A DNA stretch of 16,569 bases from NCBI GenBank assembly GCA_036397395.1, contig DASWIZ010000001.1, forward strand, positions 1 to 16,569, in the 5' to 3' direction. The stretch is from DASRUP01 sp036397395. GTDB lineage: Bacteria; Patescibacteriota; Minisyncoccia; Minisyncoccales; UBA10102. Under the pieces are notes generated by a model. It ran no database searches and was not told the origin of the DNA. It worked only from the letters and a program-made list of their open reading frames with translations. Both the position numbers and the translations under genes were made by a program. Positions 5,589-11,740 of this stretch are shown in pieces (within the stretch, counting starts at the first letter, position 1; each line of letters begins with the position of its first letter).

Positions 5589-6284
5589 TTACTTTTCTAT
5601 TTTGTTCTTTACCTGGCGCAAAATGTCGGCTGCCATGTCCTTGCCGCCAATTCCAAAGGCAATGGCAAATGCCAAGGCCAAGCCGTACCCAATGCCCTGC
5701 ACAAATGTCTGGATTAACACCTGCACCGGAAGCACGGCAATGTCTAACTGCAGCAACGCGGAAAACACGGCAAAAATTAAAATAAACCATCTGGCTACAG
5801 AACCCACCAAGTGGGCATGTCCCATTTTTGTCCCTTCCACGGCCGCGCGCACCACCTTTTCCACGATATCTGCGATAATCATGGCCACCACAATAATTAA
5901 GGCTGCCACTATTACGTTTGGCAAGTAGCCAAGCACATCACGCAAAAATCCGGCAAACTGGGTAAACCCAAGAATCTCAACCGTGGCAAGCAAAAACACT
6001 ATGGCAAGCACCCATTTAAAAATGGATCCCACAAAACCCGCGGGGTCCACTTTGAGGTCTGCTTTTTCCAAAGCCTCTTTCCAGTTGCCGCGTTCAAATA
6101 CCTGGTTAAATTTGATGCGTTTTAAAATATCCGTAACCAACCTGCCTACTCCCACGGAAATAAGCCAGCCAATAACAAATACAATAAGCGCAAGAATTAA
6201 CAAAGGCACAAAAGAAACCATTCCGGCAACCAAATCGCCAAATGCCCTGCTTAAAGCGTCACTCGTAATTTCTACTGCATTCAT
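5589..6284 (-). CDS. MscS-like conserved TM-helix protein
   Basis: This 231-residue protein is an integral membrane protein with about five helices. Two copies of a conserved TM-helix unit (PF05552-like) can be seen: LLILALIVFVIGWLISVGVG with RLVTDILKRI at 28-57, and ALIIVVAMIIADIVEKVVRA near 128-147. The C-terminal QGIGYGLALAFAIAFGIGGK with DMAADIL resembles the pore-lining TM3 of MscS. The soluble beta domain of true MscS channels is missing, so it may be a minimal or accessory channel subunit. The ATG at 6284 lies 5 nt after TATAAT. This type of protein is common in CPR genomes, and a role in osmotic protection is inferred. Confidence 0.8.
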   Translation of the reverse strand: MNAVEITSDALSRAFGDLVAGMVSFVPLLILALIVFVIGWLISVGVGRLVTDILKRIKFNQVFERGNWKEALEKADLKVDPAGFVGSIFKWVLAIVFLLATVEILGFTQFAGFLRDVLGYLPNVIVAALIIVVAMIIADIVEKVVRAAVEGTKMGHAHLVGSVARWFILIFAVFSALLQLDIAVLPVQVLIQTFVQGIGYGLALAFAIAFGIGGKDMAADILRQVKNKIEK

Positions 6285-6289
6285 ACGAA

Positions 6290-6295
6290 ATTATA
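6290..6295 (-). promoter_or_regulatory. -10 box of the MscS-like gene
   Basis: A consensus TATAAT ends 5 nt before the ATG at 6284, so the transcript should start at or beside the start codon. No good -35 box is present. Confidence 0.55.
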
Positions 6296-6386
6296 GTAAA
6301 AGAGCTTATAAGTAGTCTCGACCTTTCCCAATATTTCCTTTCTTTATCATATCACCCCAGCAAAACTGGCAAAACACCCCCTGTGG

Positions 6387-6421
6387 AAAACTAAAAACCG
6401 CCGGCTAATGCGCCAGGGCGG
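6387..6421 (-). terminator. intrinsic terminator overlapping the end of sodX
   Basis: On the minus strand CTGGC and GCCGG pair, extended by CCG/CGG, and are followed by TTTTTAGTTTT. The sodX stop codon lies inside the hairpin. Confidence 0.6.
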
Positions 6422-6740
6422 ATTTTTCTTGTCCTTGTTTTGCTACCACAATCGCTTTCCCAAGAATAAATTGTCTGGGCACCCATCCAAAACTTCTGCT
6501 GTCTGAACTTTCCGCCTTGTTTACCCCTTCTACCCAATAAAACGTCCTGTTCCCTTCCATCTTTTCGCGCGTAACATATTTTAAGATAAGCCTATTTTCT
6601 TCCTGGGGATGGCGCAGTACCACCATATCGCTAACCCGCGGCCGGAACAAAAAATACGACAATTTGTCCAGCAGAATAAAGTCCCCTTCTTTGCACAAAG
6701 GCTCCATGCTCTGTCCCCTTACTTTAAAATAACTAATCAT
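6405..6740 (-). CDS. sodX: nickel SOD maturation protease (S26-type)
   Basis: This 111-residue protein has a signal-peptidase-like core. The catalytic serine is S11 in GQSMEP, and the general-base lysine is K54 in LILKYVTR. RHPQEENRL and SSDSRSFGWVP match the other conserved boxes of the family. It lacks the N-terminal transmembrane helix of true signal peptidases, as expected for the cytoplasmic protease that removes the leader of nickel superoxide dismutase. The gene overlaps the upstream sodN by 4 nt (ATGA), so the two are translationally coupled. The assignment follows from the active-site motifs plus this adjacency. Confidence 0.9.
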   Translation of the reverse strand: MISYFKVRGQSMEPLCKEGDFILLDKLSYFLFRPRVSDMVVLRHPQEENRLILKYVTREKMEGNRTFYWVEGVNKAESSDSRSFGWVPRQFILGKAIVVAKQGQEKSALAH

Positions 6741-7192
6741 GTTGGTTTTGCTTTTTGAAACATTGCGGCGATTTCTTCTACCGCTGTTTGCAATGCCTGT
6801 GCCGCCTCCATATTTACTTCTTGCTTATTTTTGGAGCACAGCTTTGCCGCTTTCCAAAACGTGTCGTGCAGCCCGGGAAACATATCCAAATGCTCTGGCT
6901 TAAAATAGTCTGTCCATAAAATCAAAAGTTCTTTTTTGCAAATCTGCGCGTGTTCCTCTTTTACCTGCACATATCGCACTAAAGAATTCAGCTTGCTTTT
7001 GGCTTCGGTGATGTTCGGCACGGGAAAACTTGGGGGTTCTAGCTCTTGAATTTTTTCCACCATTTTAACCACGGTTTTGGCCGCGGTTAACGCGGGTTCA
7101 GCTGTGTAAATGCCGCACGGAATATCGCAATGCGCGTACACGTCTTTTGCGGGATACAATTTATGCAATAAGTTAAGCACTTTATATAACAT
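6737..7192 (-). CDS. sodN: nickel superoxide dismutase precursor
   Basis: This 151-residue protein carries the nickel hook HCDIPCGIY at 21-29. Ni-SOD converts superoxide to oxygen and hydrogen peroxide and binds Ni through the amino group and side chain of His1 plus two cysteines, here H21, C22 and C26. This requires proteolytic removal of the 20-residue leader ending in DVYA, which the downstream SodX-type protease should perform. The mature chain of about 131 residues is slightly longer than usual. The rest is helical (KMVEKIQELEPP, KLNSLVRYVQVKEEHAQICK), as in the four-helix bundle of the family. No ribosome-binding site is seen. Ni-SOD is unusual in CPR genomes and may have come by transfer. 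Confidence 0.95.
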   Translation of the reverse strand: MLYKVLNLLHKLYPAKDVYAHCDIPCGIYTAEPALTAAKTVVKMVEKIQELEPPSFPVPNITEAKSKLNSLVRYVQVKEEHAQICKKELLILWTDYFKPEHLDMFPGLHDTFWKAAKLCSKNKQEVNMEAAQALQTAVEEIAAMFQKAKPT

Positions 7193-7251
7193 ACGAATAA
7201 AAATTTAGTTTGTCTCTGTATATTTAGTGTACCTCATTTGCAAACCCCGTC

Positions 7252-7292
7252 AAATAAAAAGGCTCTCGTATGTATTTGCTTACGAGAGCCTT
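7252..7292 (-). terminator. intrinsic terminator of the desaturase gene
   Basis: A perfect 12-bp stem (AAGGCTCTCGTA / TACGAGAGCCTT) is followed by TTTATTT on the minus strand. It begins 28 nt after the stop at 7320. Confidence 0.9.
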
Positions 7293-7319
7293 GATGCGCT
7301 CCTTCGCACTTCGCTGGAT

Positions 7320-8426
7320 TTACTCTCCTGCGGTCTCGAAGGCAGACTTCGCTGGTGGCCGACGAAGACTTGCGCTCACATCCCGAAGATGCTTCAGAAC
7401 AGCCTTCTGCGAACCCCAGATGCTCACCTCTTCGTAATGAATACCCTCCTTAGCACAATAGGCTATAAGAATTTCCCGTACTGCCTCAAGATTACACCGA
7501 GGCATCCTCGTAGGAACCAGATGGTGCTCAACTTGACGCTCCAATCCTGCATAGATCAAACGTGCAAAAAAACCAGGTTTCACCCCGCGACTTGTAAGCA
7601 CCTGCTTACGCACAGAATCCCATGGATTATCCGGGTCAGGGATCCCCATGCCCTTATGGTTGGGGGCGAATATCAAACCAAAGTAGATACCAAACACCAC
7701 ATAGTGCACTACCACAAAACCCACCCCTTCCCAAAAACTAAGTGACGAAAGCCAGAGTAACCCGAAATACGCCGCAAAATGAGCACCCATTATGACAGGC
7801 TCGATCCAAGGAACACGCTCCTTTTTAGTTCGCCACAGACTAAAGAGAAACTTAACACTTGCGACTCGAAGATGTATAGATTCTAAAGCCATGTATGGAA
7901 CAAAGTACCAAGCTTGATATCCGATAATTAATCGGCGCCAGTACCCCCGCACAAGAAGAGCCTCCTCTTCACTAAATACAAGATTTGGAACTTGTTTGTG
8001 CGGATCGCTTGGTCCGTTTGGCTCTGTGTGATGCTCGCCGTGTACACTTCTCCACCATGTCCTACTCATCCCAAAAATAAAACAGGTGGCAGATCCAACG
8101 GCATAGTTAATCCAGGCCGACTTACTTATGGAATCGTGGCCTGCGTCATGCCCAATACCTGCAAACTGAGGAAAAAGCAAGCCAAGAAAGACAGCATCCC
8201 CCAGCAATATCCATAAGTTATCAAAGTACAATAAAGCCCAGATATTTATCCCGAGCAATGCCATGCTAAGAGAGATAATACGAAAATAATATAGAGGTTG
8301 AAAATCAAACAACCCCTTTTCTCGCATTTGCGCCCTGATAAAACTCAATCCGCTTCTTTGATTCCGATCCATAATTTCGCAATCTTCCGGGAAGCTGCCA
8401 ACTCTCCCTTGAGCTGTAATCGCCAT
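7320..8426 (-). CDS. membrane fatty acid desaturase
   Basis: This 368-residue enzyme has the three histidine boxes of the di-iron membrane desaturases: GHDAGHDS (H93, H97), HGEHH (H129, H132, H133) and QVEHH (Q298, H301, H302). The last, with Q in place of the first H, is typical of acyl-lipid or front-end desaturases. The box spacing and four hydrophobic spans (about 52-88, 105-121, 210-232 and 236-254) fit the family. There is no cytochrome b5 domain. It would introduce a double bond into acyl chains using oxygen and reduced ferredoxin or a similar donor. It has a strong ribosome-binding site (GGGAGG 7 nt before ATG), unlike its neighbours, which suggests acquisition from another lineage. 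It is followed by its own terminator and stands alone. Confidence 0.93.
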   Translation of the reverse strand: MAITAQGRVGSFPEDCEIMDRNQRSGLSFIRAQMREKGLFDFQPLYYFRIISLSMALLGINIWALLYFDNLWILLGDAVFLGLLFPQFAGIGHDAGHDSISKSAWINYAVGSATCFIFGMSRTWWRSVHGEHHTEPNGPSDPHKQVPNLVFSEEEALLVRGYWRRLIIGYQAWYFVPYMALESIHLRVASVKFLFSLWRTKKERVPWIEPVIMGAHFAAYFGLLWLSSLSFWEGVGFVVVHYVVFGIYFGLIFAPNHKGMGIPDPDNPWDSVRKQVLTSRGVKPGFFARLIYAGLERQVEHHLVPTRMPRCNLEAVREILIAYCAKEGIHYEEVSIWGSQKAVLKHLRDVSASLRRPPAKSAFETAGE

Positions 8427-8530
8427 CTGTTTCCTCCCTCATCCTTTCGCTTTTATTGCATTCATATAAAGTTGTTAAAGGGCGTTTACGTATACTATAC
8501 ATAACATATTTATCACCTCTGGTCGAATCA

Positions 8531-8560
8531 GCCCAAAACAAAAACGCCCTGGTGGGGCGC
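8531..8560 (-). terminator. intrinsic terminator of the small Cys-rich gene
   Basis: CGCCC and GGGCG pair around CACCA on the minus strand, followed by TTTTTGTTTT. It lies about 20 nt after the stop at 8577 and supports the small gene. Confidence 0.75.
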
Positions 8561-8576
8561 TTTTGCGTTTTCTTTT

Positions 8577-8756
8577 TTACATATCTTCTTCTCCGTTGTT
8601 GTCTGGATCCTGGCGCGTGCCCTGCTTGTGGGAGCCGTCGGCGCAGTTGCATTCTTGCATGGCTTGCCCTTTATGGGGACAATTTTCTGTTCCGCACACG
8701 CCCGACTCTTTTAGACTTCCCCCGCACCCGCCGGTGCATATATAATGGTTCTCCAT
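8577..8756 (-). CDS. 59-residue Cys-rich protein
   Basis: A short frame on the minus strand encodes MENHYICTGGCGGSLKESGV, then CGTENCPHKGQAMQECNCAD, then a polar tail ending NNGEEDM. Six cysteines (C7, C11, C21, C26, C36, C38) and two histidines (H28, H43) suggest one or two small zinc sites. It resembles short 'CTGGCGG...C...CPxHG...C.C' proteins that I recall from other CPR genomes. A matched intrinsic terminator follows and there is no overlapping gene. The start at 8756 has no ribosome-binding site; AACAAT 9 nt upstream may be a -10 box. Function is unknown; metal binding is inferred. Confidence 0.75.
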   Translation of the reverse strand: MENHYICTGGCGGSLKESGVCGTENCPHKGQAMQECNCADGSHKQGTRQDPDNNGEEDM

Positions 8757-8887
8757 ATGATTTTTATTGTTACTTCTTATACATGTATTATACTACAAAA
8801 ACAAAAGTGTGGAAAACTCCCATATTGTCATGCTGCATTTTATTTTATAATAGCAATATAATCAATATAAAAAGTCACAAGATTTTT

Positions 8888-9673
8888 ATGCGAAAAACGA
8901 AACTCTTTTTTGTCCCACTAGTGCTTGCGGCACTTTTTGTGTGGACAGGTGTCCCAACAACGGGACAAGCGGTAGAAAGATCCGAAAGGCCTGACAGGCC
9001 CGATAGGTCAGCCCCGGCCGCGGCGCAAGAAGAAATAACACTGCACACAACAAATCACTCTTCCAAAAAATTTGGCGGAGCTTTGTGCAATGTATTTTCC
9101 AGCCACCCATTCTTTATGTGGCTTACCCCGTTTTCATGGTGCGGCACGCCAGAGCCTGAACCCGAGCCAGAGCCTGAACCCGATGTTGACCACCTACTTA
9201 TTACCGAAGTCTATTACGATGTTGACGACGCGCACGGCACCGAAACAGCAAATGAATGGGTTGAAATATATAACAGCACCGGGGCTGATATAGATTTAAC
9301 CGGCTGGACTATTGAAGACGCTAACGGCAGTGCAGACTCGTTGGGAACATCAACAATTCCTACGGGCGGTTTTGCAATTATCGCAGAGGACGACACTACC
9401 GCAACGTTTTGGGCGTGGCCGGCAGAAACCGTGGTAATTTTGGTAGGCGCTACCATAGGAAATGCATTAGGAAATGCCGGCGATGCCCTTTACCTTAAAA
9501 ACAGCTTGGAAGAAATAGTTGACTCGGTAAGCTGGGACAGCAGCACAGCCGCGTTTGACCCATCTGTCCCAGGCGTGCCGGAAGGCAGTTCCATTGCCCG
9601 CGATCCCCTAACCACAGACACCAACACCGCCGCCGACTGGATAGAACTCGAAACCCCAAACCCGGGCGAATAA
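8888..9673 (+). CDS. secreted lamin-tail (LTD) domain protein
   Basis: This is the only clear plus-strand gene, 261 residues. Residues 1-27 (MRKTKLFFVPLVLAALFVWT, then GVPTTGQA) form a Sec signal peptide with a likely cut after GQA. A linker with PDRPDRSAP and a Pro-Glu repeat of about six PE units (near 93-103) follows. Residues from about 106 on (LLITEVYYDVD, NEWVEIYNSTGADIDLTGW, then GDALYLKNSLEEIVDSVSW) are a lamin-tail beta sandwich, found in bacterial surface and extracellular proteins. The frame is open upstream to 8456, but the signal peptide fixes the start at 8888. It probably acts outside the membrane; the partner is unknown. Confidence 0.88.
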   Translation: MRKTKLFFVPLVLAALFVWTGVPTTGQAVERSERPDRPDRSAPAAAQEEITLHTTNHSSKKFGGALCNVFSSHPFFMWLTPFSWCGTPEPEPEPEPEPDVDHLLITEVYYDVDDAHGTETANEWVEIYNSTGADIDLTGWTIEDANGSADSLGTSTIPTGGFAIIAEDDTTATFWAWPAETVVILVGATIGNALGNAGDALYLKNSLEEIVDSVSWDSSTAAFDPSVPGVPEGSSIARDPLTTDTNTAADWIELETPNPGE

Positions 9674-9693
9674 ATCCTTGTATTTGCGGCACT

Positions 9694-9739
9694 CAAAAAA
9701 AACCAGCCCTAAACAAATCACGGGGCTGGTTTTTGTTTT
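9694..9739. terminator. bidirectional terminator between convergent genes
   Basis: An 11-bp stem (AAAACCAGCCC / GGGCTGGTTTT) carries a T-run on either strand (TTTTTGTTTTTT on plus). It serves the lamin-tail gene on plus and the DoxX-like gene (end 9744) on minus. Confidence 0.9.
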
Positions 9740-9743
9740 TTCC

Positions 9744-10103
9744 TTATCTATGGCCTTTTGATTCTATAAAAGCAAGGGCAACGGCTGCCGCGATAAGCCC
9801 TACGTTTCGGAAAAGCACGCCGAATGCGTTGAGATTCAAAAATGTTATAACAAATAGCAACAAAGCGCTTATCGTACTTGCGGCCATGCCCCATTTTCCC
9901 CATAACAGCCAAATTGCAAGTACGGCTTCAAAAATGAAAAACGAAACAAGGAACGGCACGACGCCAACCGGAAGCGACTCCAGCATAAAACCCGGAATCC
10001 ACTTGATATACGCGCCAGGATCCATAAACCCAACAACCGCCGTGTACAAAAACACAAAAGCAAGCCCGGTCCGCAACGCTACAACTTCATATCGAATTCG
10101 CAT
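9744..10103 (-). CDS. DoxX-like membrane protein
   Basis: The protein has 119 residues and four transmembrane segments (about 7-25, 44-66, 72-90 and 96-114). RTGLAFVFLYTAVVGFMDP at the N-terminus and FRNVGLIAAAVALAF at the C-terminus match the DoxX family. Members act in thiosulfate:quinone oxidoreduction, in a membrane-associated oxidoreductase complex with superoxide dismutase in mycobacteria, or have unknown roles. No partner subunit is adjacent. The -10 box lies 8 nt before the ATG, so the transcript is predicted to be leaderless. Confidence 0.78.
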   Translation of the reverse strand: MRIRYEVVALRTGLAFVFLYTAVVGFMDPGAYIKWIPGFMLESLPVGVVPFLVSFFIFEAVLAIWLLWGKWGMAASTISALLLFVITFLNLNAFGVLFRNVGLIAAAVALAFIESKGHR

Positions 10104-10111
10104 TATTCTTT

Positions 10112-10140
10112 ATTGTACTACATATACAGTCAAAACAAAA
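10112..10140 (-). promoter_or_regulatory. leaderless promoter of the DoxX-like gene
   Basis: TTTTGT (10135-10140), 17 nt and TACAAT (10112-10117), 8 nt before the ATG at 10103. The -35 sequence and spacing are the same as at 5061-5089 and 5459-5487. Confidence 0.55.
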
Positions 10141-10236
10141 CCCAGCGCAGTATTGTGCCTAGCTCCGCCGCCTCGGCAAAAAGACGACGAAGTCAGTGCG
10201 TGCACCGCGTAGCTCCGAACAAAGTGAGGAGCAAAG

Positions 10237-10312
10237 TGGTGGACCTGACCGGATTCGAACCGGTGACCTCTTCATTGCAAATGAAGCGCTCTACCAGCTA
10301 AGCTACAGGCCC
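10237..10312 (-). tRNA. tRNA-Ala (TGC)
   Basis: A complete 76-nt cloverleaf is present on the minus strand. The acceptor GGGCCTG/CAGGTCC contains the G3-U70 pair that specifies alanine. The anticodon loop is TTTGCAA with TGC, the T-arm contains GGTTCGAATCC, and CCA is encoded at the 3' end. A palindrome (CCAGTGC / GCACTGG) sits a few bases upstream of the mature 5' end. In most bacteria this tRNA lies between 16S and 23S; here it is 1 kb from 16S and 9.6 kb from 23S. Confidence 0.97.
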
Positions 10313-10339
10313 ATGGCCAGTGCCATGCACTGGAATTTT

Positions 10340-10376
10340 CAATTTTCAAGTCTCAATTTTCAATCAAATCCCAATT
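10340..10376 (-). repeat. 37-nt AT-rich dispersed repeat, copy 2
   Basis: This copy is 33/37 identical to 874-910 and lies 27 nt upstream of tRNA-Ala. A few extra partial units (AATTTTC) flank it on the tRNA side. No gene is seen between the tRNA and the gene ending at 10424. Confidence 0.75.
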
Positions 10377-10423
10377 CTAAAATTCCCTAATTACAAACTA
10401 TAGAGTACCACAAAATGGGGAAA

Positions 10424-10930
10424 TTACAAGACAAGATCAAAGATAAACGTAACGAGGGCGAAGAAAAAACCAATAATTAAAATGTTGCGAGCTAAGTGGA
10501 AAAGTTTTCGCTTGGGACGGTAATAATATTTGGAAACATTGTAAATTTCCGTGGCGTATTGGTGGATCATTGCAATTCTGTCTTCAATGGTTTCTTCCAG
10601 GGCTTTGCCGTATTTTTCCGGTGAGTCAAAACTTAAAATATGTTTGTGGTACATTAAGCTTTCCTGCTGGCCGCGCTTTCGCATAAACCGGGGCGGGTGA
10701 ATGGCAAACAAGCCGATAAAGGCGGACACGCCCGCGAATAACGTAAGCACCACAAACGGAGCATGCACAATTTCCCTGGTAAGCTGTGACAGCGAGAATA
10801 AAAATACCGCCATGCTTACACCAACTAAAATGTTGGTTTGCGTGTCTAAGTGTTGCGCAAAACTATAACTTTTTTGCAGCGTCCCGTCCAAAAACTCCGC
10901 GGTAGATTCTGCTAATTTTTCTTTGGGCAT
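10424..10930 (-). CDS. Pycsar-effector-like (DUF5706) membrane protein
   Basis: The protein has 168 residues. An N-terminal helix (AEFLDGTLQKSYSFAQHLDT) leads into QTNILVGVSMAVFLFSLS, similar to the D-x-K-A-x-x-L-x-G segment of DUF5706/PycTM proteins. Two membrane spans (about 33-49 and 57-76) are followed by HPPRF, a soluble helical region with YGKALEETIEDRIAMIHQY and YNVSKYYYRPKRKLFHLA, and a final span at 148-166. PycTM proteins disrupt the membrane when a phage-induced cyclic pyrimidine nucleotide appears. No nucleotide cyclase gene is in the window, so a defence role is uncertain. The ATG at 10930 lies only 3 nt behind the last base of tRNA-Ile, so tRNA 3' processing would release an essentially leaderless mRNA. 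Confidence 0.6.
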   Translation of the reverse strand: MPKEKLAESTAEFLDGTLQKSYSFAQHLDTQTNILVGVSMAVFLFSLSQLTREIVHAPFVVLTLFAGVSAFIGLFAIHPPRFMRKRGQQESLMYHKHILSFDSPEKYGKALEETIEDRIAMIHQYATEIYNVSKYYYRPKRKLFHLARNILIIGFFFALVTFIFDLVL

Positions 10931-10933
10931 ATG

Positions 10934-11006
10934 TGCGCGTGGAAGGAATCGAACCTTCTGCCTCTTCTTTATCAGAGAAGCGTTCTGACCAATGAACTAC
11001 ACGCGC
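10934..11006 (-). tRNA. tRNA-Ile (GAT)
   Basis: A full cloverleaf on the minus strand: acceptor GCGCGTG/CACGCGC, D-arm GTTCATTGGTCAGAAC, anticodon stem CTTCT/AGAAG around CTGATAA (GAT), T-arm GAAGGTTCGATTCCTTC and discriminator A. CCA is not encoded; the next bases are CAT followed by the ATG of the 10930 gene. It lies about 280 nt after the 16S 3' end, its usual place. Confidence 0.96.
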
Positions 11007-11283
11007 CAGAGGGCGGGTACAAAAGGCACCCGCCCTTCAAATATTGGTATAAAGTACCATTACAAATTGTAGAACAAAATATTCCCTTCGTAAAGGGAAT
11101 ATTTTGCTACTGATAAGTCCAATAACCAAACGTTATATTTCTTTGAGTTGCTCCAACCCACCCCCGACGTAACGTCGGGGGAGCCGCCATTTAAAGGCTG
11201 AACGGCCATTGCCCCAGATTCAGTTGAAGATATCTCGTCAACCGATTCTGGCCGACACTCCGATTTGGAAAAACCAAATCGAA
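11007..11283 (-). other. structured 16S to tRNA-Ile spacer
   Basis: No gene is present. On the minus strand this spacer folds into successive hairpins: CGATTTGG/CCAAATCG right after 16S (11261-11281), a long imperfect stem (11214-11251), CCCCCGACG/CGTCGGGGG (11161-11181), an AT-rich 13-bp stem AAAATATTCCCTT/AAGGGAATATTTT followed by GTT (about 11076-11106), and GGGCGGGT/ACCCGCCC just before the tRNA (11011-11035). The AT-rich stem could end the 16S transcript, in which case tRNA-Ile needs its own promoter; the others probably guide processing. Confidence 0.65.
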
Positions 11284-11740
11284 AAATGTAGTGATCCACG
11301 GACAGCTTCCGCTACCCGTGCCTTGTTACGACTTAGTCCCTCTCACTGAGCCTGCCTTAAAACCACATAAAGTGGCGCTTTGGGCATTCCCAGCTCGCTT
11401 GACTTGACGGGCGGTGAGTACAAGGTCCAGGAACATATTCATCGCGCCATAGCTGATACGCGATTACTAGCGATTCCGGCTTCATGAGGTCGAGTTTCAG
11501 ACCTCAATCCGAACTGAGGGATAGTTTGAGGATTAGCTCACAGTTGCCTGCTTGCGACCCGCTGTCTATCCCATTGTATCATGCGTGCGGCCCAGGACAT
11601 CAAAGGGACACGCTGACTTGGCGTCATCCTCGCCTTCCTCCTGATTGTCTCAGGCAGTTCCCTGTGACACGTAAAACACAGGGTAAGGGTTGCGCATGTT
11701 GCCCGATTTAACGGAGCGCCTCAAGGTACATGCTGACGAC

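Noticed and set aside
7227..7745. Plus-strand frame of 172 codons opposite the desaturase
   Set aside because: It is antisense to a gene with three catalytic His boxes and shows no domain or promoter; a shadow frame.
8456..8887. Upstream extension of the lamin-tail gene (144 extra codons)
   Set aside because: The extension overlaps the small Cys-rich gene and its terminator on the other strand, has no domain, and would bury a good signal peptide that starts at 8888.
9157..9190. Tandem repeat as a mobile or CRISPR-like array
   Set aside because: The repeats encode an in-frame Pro-Glu linker of the lamin-tail protein; no spacers or palindromic units. No CRISPR array was seen anywhere in the window.
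11214..11283. Second intron hiding the anti-SD exon after 16S
   Set aside because: No CTCCTT-like exon follows, no group I core is seen, and the tail differs from normal by substitutions at constant length.
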